From Flavobacterium selenitireducens (GTDB taxonomy: Bacteria; Bacteroidota; Bacteroidia; Flavobacteriales; Flavobacteriaceae), in assembly GCF_014748335.1 (NCBI RefSeq), contig NZ_JAAVIY010000006.1, positions 62,001 to 126,000 on the forward strand: a DNA stretch of 64,000 bases. The letters run 5' to 3'. The position numbers and the translations under genes are program-made. Shown here piece after piece: positions 60,153-64,000 of the stretch. The notes below the pieces were generated by a model that saw nothing but the letters and a program-made list of their open reading frames with translations, made no database searches and was not told where the DNA came from. The first letter of the stretch is position 1, and every line of letters starts with the position of its first letter.

Positions 60153-60524
60153 ATGCAGGCTAAAGCCAACAACGTCGACGACTATATCGCCCGGTTTCCA
60201 CCGGCTGTTCGTAAGCGACTCGACGACATACGGGCCACGATCAAAGCGATCGTCCCTCAGGCCGAAGAACGCATCAGCTATGGAATGCCAGGCTACTACC
60301 TCAATGGGCAACTCGTCTTTTTCGCCGCGTTTGCCAAGCACATAGGGTTTTATGCGCTACCTCAGGGCAACGAGGCTTTCCGCTCGGAGATCGCACGCTA
60401 CAAAACCGGTAAGGGATCGATACAGTTTCCTTTAGACGAGGCGCTTCCGCTTGCACTTATCAGCAATATCGTTTCGATGCGCGTCTCGGAAAATCTCGCC
60501 AAAACGCCTCCGAAAAAAAAGTGA
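60153..60524 (+). CDS. DUF1801 (YdhG-like) family protein
   Basis: A 123-residue cytoplasmic protein: VDDYIARFPPAVRKRLDDIR (about 8-27), then ERISYGMPGYYLNGQLVFFA (about 40-59) and the KGSIQFPLDEALPLALI motif, all features of DUF1801/YdhG-like proteins with an iron-chaperone-like (frataxin-type) fold. The ATG at 60153 lies 1 base after the PAS kinase stop, so the two are co-transcribed, although relation between their roles is unknown. Earlier in-frame ATG at 60111 is within the kinase gene. Confidence 0.85.
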   Translation: MQAKANNVDDYIARFPPAVRKRLDDIRATIKAIVPQAEERISYGMPGYYLNGQLVFFAAFAKHIGFYALPQGNEAFRSEIARYKTGKGSIQFPLDEALPLALISNIVSMRVSENLAKTPPKKK

Positions 60525-61301
60525 TCAATTCCTGAAATCCCTTTCGGACAGACCGATGTCGGCTATTTTAGCGTCATTCTGGTCAAAATATTCAAACCGG
60601 ATCACCGCGACGCCGAATTTCTTGAACGTGCCAAACACATTGCGGACGTTCGGGTCGAGCAAAAGGCTTTCTTTAAGTAACGCCCTGTCGGATTCGTTGG
60701 TAAGCATCGACTTGAGCGCATCGGTAACTTTTATCGTGTAAACCAATTCGTTTTTGGAGTTGACGTCGATTCGTTCAACGCTTGTACCTTCCTCTTCATT
60801 AACTACGGGCAGGCTTCTGTTGAGCATTTGCAGGCTTGTTTTGAGCTGTGGAGGCAGTCCTGATTCGGTGGCCACGTCTTCCGATCCTCTTTGTTGACCT
60901 TTCTGCTCAAGGGCTTTTAGTTTGGCATGCGTCACATGAACAGAATCGATGAAGGTGCCGTTGGCTTCTTTGAACACGAGGTTGAATATGACGCCTTCCT
61001 CCAACAAAGCCTGTCCTCCCGGCGTTTGCTCGATCAAATTGCCGAAAACACTGGTGCCAAAAAGGCTCAACGCTTCTTTTTGCTCGGTGGGGACGTTGCT
61101 TTCAACCCTCATTTCAATATCGATTTTGCGTTTGCCTGTGATTTTGGCGCTCATCGATTTGAGCATTTTGTTTTGGATCGTCTTTCCCGCATCGTTGTAA
61201 TGGGCCACGATGTCTTGCATACGGGCGTCGGTATCTTTGCAGGCAATTACAAACAGGCACATCAAAAATGTACCGATAATGCGTTTGAGCGTGATCATCA
61301 T
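60525..61301 (-). CDS. Hypothetical lipoprotein
   Basis: A 258-residue lipoprotein (lipobox FVIAC, Cys about residue 21) with ATG codons at 61301 and 61298. The mature part starts with helix MQDIVAHYNDAGKTIQNKML, followed by a mixed region (ITGKRKIDIEMRVESNVPTE) and a beta-rich second half with repeated VTDALKSML / LLLDPNVRNVFGTF. No domain is recognised. It converges with the DUF1801 gene. The further upstream in-frame ATG would remove the lipobox from the N-terminus. Confidence 0.78.
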   Translation of the reverse strand: MMITLKRIIGTFLMCLFVIACKDTDARMQDIVAHYNDAGKTIQNKMLKSMSAKITGKRKIDIEMRVESNVPTEQKEALSLFGTSVFGNLIEQTPGGQALLEEGVIFNLVFKEANGTFIDSVHVTHAKLKALEQKGQQRGSEDVATESGLPPQLKTSLQMLNRSLPVVNEEEGTSVERIDVNSKNELVYTIKVTDALKSMLTNESDRALLKESLLLDPNVRNVFGTFKKFGVAVIRFEYFDQNDAKIADIGLSERDFRN

Positions 61302-61431
61302 TGAGATTTTCGCGCAAAATACGCAACTCGGCCTGCGGGACAAAAAAATATAGGGATTTTATCCGGGTGGGCGCGAATAATCCGTTTGTCGACGTTGAAT
61401 TTTTCCGATATTTGCCGTTCTGATTTTACTT

Positions 61432-61614
61432 ATGAAAACAAACAAAAATACAATCCTCGGCTGGGCGGCATTTATCATGGTGTTGATGGGATTGCTGCTC
61501 ATCGGTCTCGGAATATTCAGGTACGACGATGTCGCAGGATGGGGCTTCGGCGCCGTCGGATTGGGTTTCCTGGCAAATGCCTGGGTCTTTAGTTCACTTA
61601 AGGGCCGCCTCTGA
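61432..61614 (+). CDS. CAL67264-like small membrane protein
   Basis: A 60-residue membrane protein: ILGWAAFIMVLMGLLLIGLG (about 8-27) and WGFGAVGLGFLANAWVFSSL (about 37-56), with the invariant FRYDDVAGW between. It matches the flavobacterial CAL67264 family of unknown role, which I recall beside ettA, as here. A GATATTTG box (61409-61416), one base off the -7 consensus, with TTTG 18 bases upstream, forms a plausible promoter. Its 3' end overlaps the convergent glycosyltransferase by 21 bases. Confidence 0.8.
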   Translation: MKTNKNTILGWAAFIMVLMGLLLIGLGIFRYDDVAGWGFGAVGLGFLANAWVFSSLKGRL

Positions 61615-62628
61615 TTTTGAAAACGCCCTGGCGAAAATCTGGGACACCACTTTTTCGGGCTGCAGCCATTCGTTGAAATAGGCCAGTCCGTTTTGCTCGA
61701 TTTTACGTCTCAACGCCGGGTCGGAACGCAATAATTCGACTTTCTGGGCAATGTCCGCTTCCGAACCGTCCGTGTACACGATATGGACGCCGTCCAGCAA
61801 CGGACTCGGCAACTCGCGCATCAGTGGTGTGGAGAGGATCGCTTTGCGCATGGCCAAAAATTCCCCTATTTTCCAACCGTGGCATTTTCCAACGGCCGGC
61901 GTACTAAAGGTCGTCAGCGACGATTTCGTAAGCTCGAGATATTCGTCGAAATCAATCCTCTTTTCAATCGTAAGCGATTCGAAACCCGGGACGTCGTTGT
62001 GCTTTCTAGGGGAAAAACCGCCCGTAAAGTGAATTCCCTTGAGTTTTTTACAGGCATTGATGAAGTTCGCGCGAAAACGGTTGGTTTCCGGTTCGAGCTT
62101 CCATAGTGACGAGGCGAAAAATACGTTGCTGTCGTCTGATGGTTTGTCGTTGTGATAAGCCGAAAGGTCGTGGCGGTTCATCTGTGCCCGGTATTCCCCA
62201 AAAAAATAACGCGCACGCTGGATGCGTTTTCTGCCTTTGTAAAAGTTGGACAGCACGAGCAATACCGTTTCCAATTTGGAAAACACCCGAATGGCGAAAC
62301 TCGGGCCTATCGAAAACAATTTTTCAGGATGTGCGCATTCGATCTCGCTGTTGATGTTGACCTTTGCATAATGGTCGCACCATGCGATACCGTGGGTGTC
62401 GATGTAATCCACGTCGCCAAAATCGATCACGACCCTCGAAAGTTCATTGCCGCGTGCGATGACAATTGGGACGATACGGCCATTGTGCTTGAACTTGTCA
62501 AAATAGGCAGATGTGAATTTTATCGAGTTCTTTCCGTAAAGCTTCCGGATTCCGTAAAGGTAGAAGGAGGCGTACAGTACGTTACAGCACGGGTCTACGT
62601 AAATCGTGAGCTTCTCGGTTTGTTTCAT
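61594..62628 (-). CDS. Glycosyltransferase, GT-B type
   Basis: A 344-residue protein with a GT-B fold. The C-terminal half has the donor-binding region GKCHGWKIGEFLAMRKAILS (about 245-264), GVHIVYTDGSEADIAQKVEL and a C-terminal helix ALRRKIEQNGLAYFNEWLQP. The N-terminal acceptor domain is atypical and begins TIYVDPCCNVLYASFYLYGI. No membrane segment. Probably acts in surface polysaccharide synthesis with an unknown sugar. It overlaps the small membrane-protein gene at its 3' end. Related transferases elsewhere in the window are of family 2. Confidence 0.8.
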   Translation of the reverse strand: MKQTEKLTIYVDPCCNVLYASFYLYGIRKLYGKNSIKFTSAYFDKFKHNGRIVPIVIARGNELSRVVIDFGDVDYIDTHGIAWCDHYAKVNINSEIECAHPEKLFSIGPSFAIRVFSKLETVLLVLSNFYKGRKRIQRARYFFGEYRAQMNRHDLSAYHNDKPSDDSNVFFASSLWKLEPETNRFRANFINACKKLKGIHFTGGFSPRKHNDVPGFESLTIEKRIDFDEYLELTKSSLTTFSTPAVGKCHGWKIGEFLAMRKAILSTPLMRELPSPLLDGVHIVYTDGSEADIAQKVELLRSDPALRRKIEQNGLAYFNEWLQPEKVVSQIFARAFSKSEAALK

Positions 62629-62736
62629 CGCATCAGACGGAATTGCTTGGTCGATGCAAAAATAACCAATTGTGGATAATTATCGGTTCGGCCCCTGGGA
62701 ATTTTGCGTGTTCGTGGGTTATTTTTGAATAAAGAT

Positions 62737-62744
62737 TATCTTTG
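62737..62744 (+). promoter_or_regulatory. -7 element upstream of ettA
   Basis: TATCTTTG is an exact TAnnTTTG match, 36 bases before the ATG. TTCG 22 bases upstream is a weak -33. Confidence 0.45.
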
Positions 62745-62780
62745 TCATCCGCAAATTAAAATTTTACAAAATACGATATC

Positions 62781-64000
62781 ATGTCAGACGATAAGAAAGT
62801 CATATTCTCAATGTCGAAGGTTTCCAAGACCTATTCGGCAAACAACAAGCAAGTACTCAAAGACATCTACCTGAGCTTTTTCTACGGAGCGAAAATCGGT
62901 ATTCTCGGTCTCAACGGTTCCGGGAAATCCTCTTTGCTGAAGATCATCGCCGGCGTCGACAAGAATTACCAGGGCGATGTCGTGTTTTCTCCTGGTTACA
63001 CCGTAGGCTATCTCGAACAGGAGCCTCAGCTCGACGAGAACAAGACGGTGATCGAGATCGTGCGCGAAGGCGTTGCCGAAACCATGGCCGTGCTTGAGGA
63101 GTTCAACAAGATCAACGACCAGTTCGGTTTGCCGGAAGTGTATGAAGATGCCGATAAAATGCAGAAACTCATGGACCGCCAGGCTGAGCTCCAGGACAAG
63201 ATCGACGCACTCGGCGCCTGGGAAATCGACAATAAGCTAGAGGTTGCCATGGACGCCTTGCGCACGCCGGATCCCGACACGCCGATCAAAGTGCTTTCGG
63301 GCGGTGAAAAGCGTCGCGTGGCGTTGTGCCGACTGTTGTTGCAGCAACCGGACGTCTTGCTTCTCGATGAGCCGACGAACCACCTCGACGCCGAATCGGT
63401 ATTGTGGCTCGAACAACATTTACAGCAATATCCGGGAACGATCATCGCCGTGACCCACGACCGATACTTCCTTGACAATGTCGCCGGATGGATCCTCGAA
63501 CTCGACAGGGGCGAAGGCATTCCGTGGAAAGGAAATTACTCGTCATGGCTCGACCAGAAATCCAAGCGATTGGAACAGGAAGAAAAGACAGCTTCCAAGC
63601 GCCGAAAAACGCTCGAGCGCGAGCTTGACTGGGTACGCCAGGGAGCGAAAGGCCGACAGACGAAGCAAAAGGCGCGTCTTCAGAACTATGACCGATTGTT
63701 GAATGAAGACCAGAAAGAACTAGAGGAAAAACTTGAATTATATATCCCGAACGGGCCGCGTTTGGGAACCAATGTGATCAATGCCGAAAAGGTCGCCAAA
63801 GCTTTCGGGGAAAAACTGCTGTACGACAACCTGAATTTCGTTTTGCCTCAAGCCGGAATCGTCGGGATCATCGGACCCAACGGAGCCGGAAAAACGACGA
63901 TTTTCAAAATGATCATGGACGAGCTCCAGCCTGACGGAGGCGAATTCAAGGTAGGCGAAACCGTTAAGATCGCTTACGTAGATCAGGCGCATTCGAACAT
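62781..64000 (+). CDS. ettA: Energy-dependent translational throttle protein EttA (partial, 3' end outside window)
   Basis: An ABC-F ATPase that gates the ribosome E site according to the cell's energy state. The window ends within it after 406 codons. The first ATPase domain has Walker A GLNGSGKSS (about 43-51), signature LSGGEKRRVALCR (about 172-184) and LLLDEPTNHLD (about 192-202). The EttA-type arm (QGDVVFSPGYTVGYLEQEPQ ... LGAWEIDNKLEVAMDALRTP) lies between. The linker RRKTLERELDWVRQGAKGRQ precedes the second domain (Walker A GPNGAGKTT, about 371). The ATG at 62781 follows an intergenic gap of 152 bases with a -7 box. Confidence 0.93.
   Translation, partial: MSDDKKVIFSMSKVSKTYSANNKQVLKDIYLSFFYGAKIGILGLNGSGKSSLLKIIAGVDKNYQGDVVFSPGYTVGYLEQEPQLDENKTVIEIVREGVAETMAVLEEFNKINDQFGLPEVYEDADKMQKLMDRQAELQDKIDALGAWEIDNKLEVAMDALRTPDPDTPIKVLSGGEKRRVALCRLLLQQPDVLLLDEPTNHLDAESVLWLEQHLQQYPGTIIAVTHDRYFLDNVAGWILELDRGEGIPWKGNYSSWLDQKSKRLEQEEKTASKRRKTLERELDWVRQGAKGRQTKQKARLQNYDRLLNEDQKELEEKLELYIPNGPRLGTNVINAEKVAKAFGEKLLYDNLNFVLPQAGIVGIIGPNGAGKTTIFKMIMDELQPDGGEFKVGETVKIAYVDQAHSN

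Noticed and set aside
1..64000. tRNA or rRNA genes
   Set aside because: I found no cloverleaf or rRNA-like segment in the intergenic gaps; tRNAscan would be the decisive check.

Overview
The window is a chromosomal segment from a member of the Bacteroidota, almost certainly a Flavobacteriaceae close to Flavobacterium. The evidence is a Bacteroidota-type rpoZ next to bamD, coaBC and a DUF4835/PorD protein; type IX secretion (T9SS) sorting tails; a bacillithiol-associated YtxJ; lipoproteins with acidic residues just after the lipobox cysteine; TTG-N17/18-TAnnTTTG promoters; and AATTAGCGAATT-type intergenic repeats. By eye the base composition is richer in GC than in many Flavobacterium species. 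I saw no rRNA, tRNA, CRISPR array, prophage or insertion sequence.

Layout. 1-8.2 kb (+): DUF6913 gene and dapA, then bamD-rpoZ-coaBC-DUF4835/porD from a consensus promoter, a 0.5 kb repeat block, recN and fabV. 8.3-15 kb (+): a large GEVED/T9SS secreted protein, a glycosyltransferase with coaE, and a histidine kinase/OmpR-type regulator pair. 15.2-24 kb (-): acyl-ACP thioesterase, miaA, a Kv-like channel with a zinc-ribbon tail, an exonuclease/GIY-YIG fusion, yggS, a secreted protein, a DUF1015 protein, a 3-hydroxybutyryl-CoA dehydrogenase-type enzyme, a membrane protein and a Gfo/Idh/MocA oxidoreductase, with two more repeat blocks. 24-42.9 kb (mixed): pcm, a decayed secreted-peptidase remnant, an HTH regulator, smpB, S8 and M1 peptidases, GNAT, an alpha/beta-hydrolase lipoprotein, aldose epimerase, small proteins, a DJ-1/PfpI protein, clpB, ytxJ, lipoproteins, OmpA, and a glycosyltransferase/membrane protein/HsdR-N operon. 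55.4-64 kb: holA, small proteins, a multi-PAS kinase with a DUF1801 partner, a lipoprotein, a glycosyltransferase and the start of ettA.

The most unusual part is 43.1-55.3 kb. A propeller-type sensor kinase and a LytTR response regulator are followed by a beta-propeller lipoprotein, a barrel-like outer-membrane protein, a T9SS-exported GH5-like glycosidase and seven tandem paralogous lipoproteins of about 210 residues. The paralogs carry YD-like repeats and, in most copies, a KGxFANVKHL-type signature. The DNA in front of the kinase gene and several array genes carries related GTTnG/ATTGGTATA elements: a 15-bp identity between two promoters, and a perfect 13-bp direct repeat with 20-bp period before the last paralog. 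This suggests a self-contained two-component regulon for surface lipoproteins. It lies between an HsdR-N gene and holA, which I recall as neighbours in other flavobacteria, so it may be an insertion. Function and regulation here are inference.
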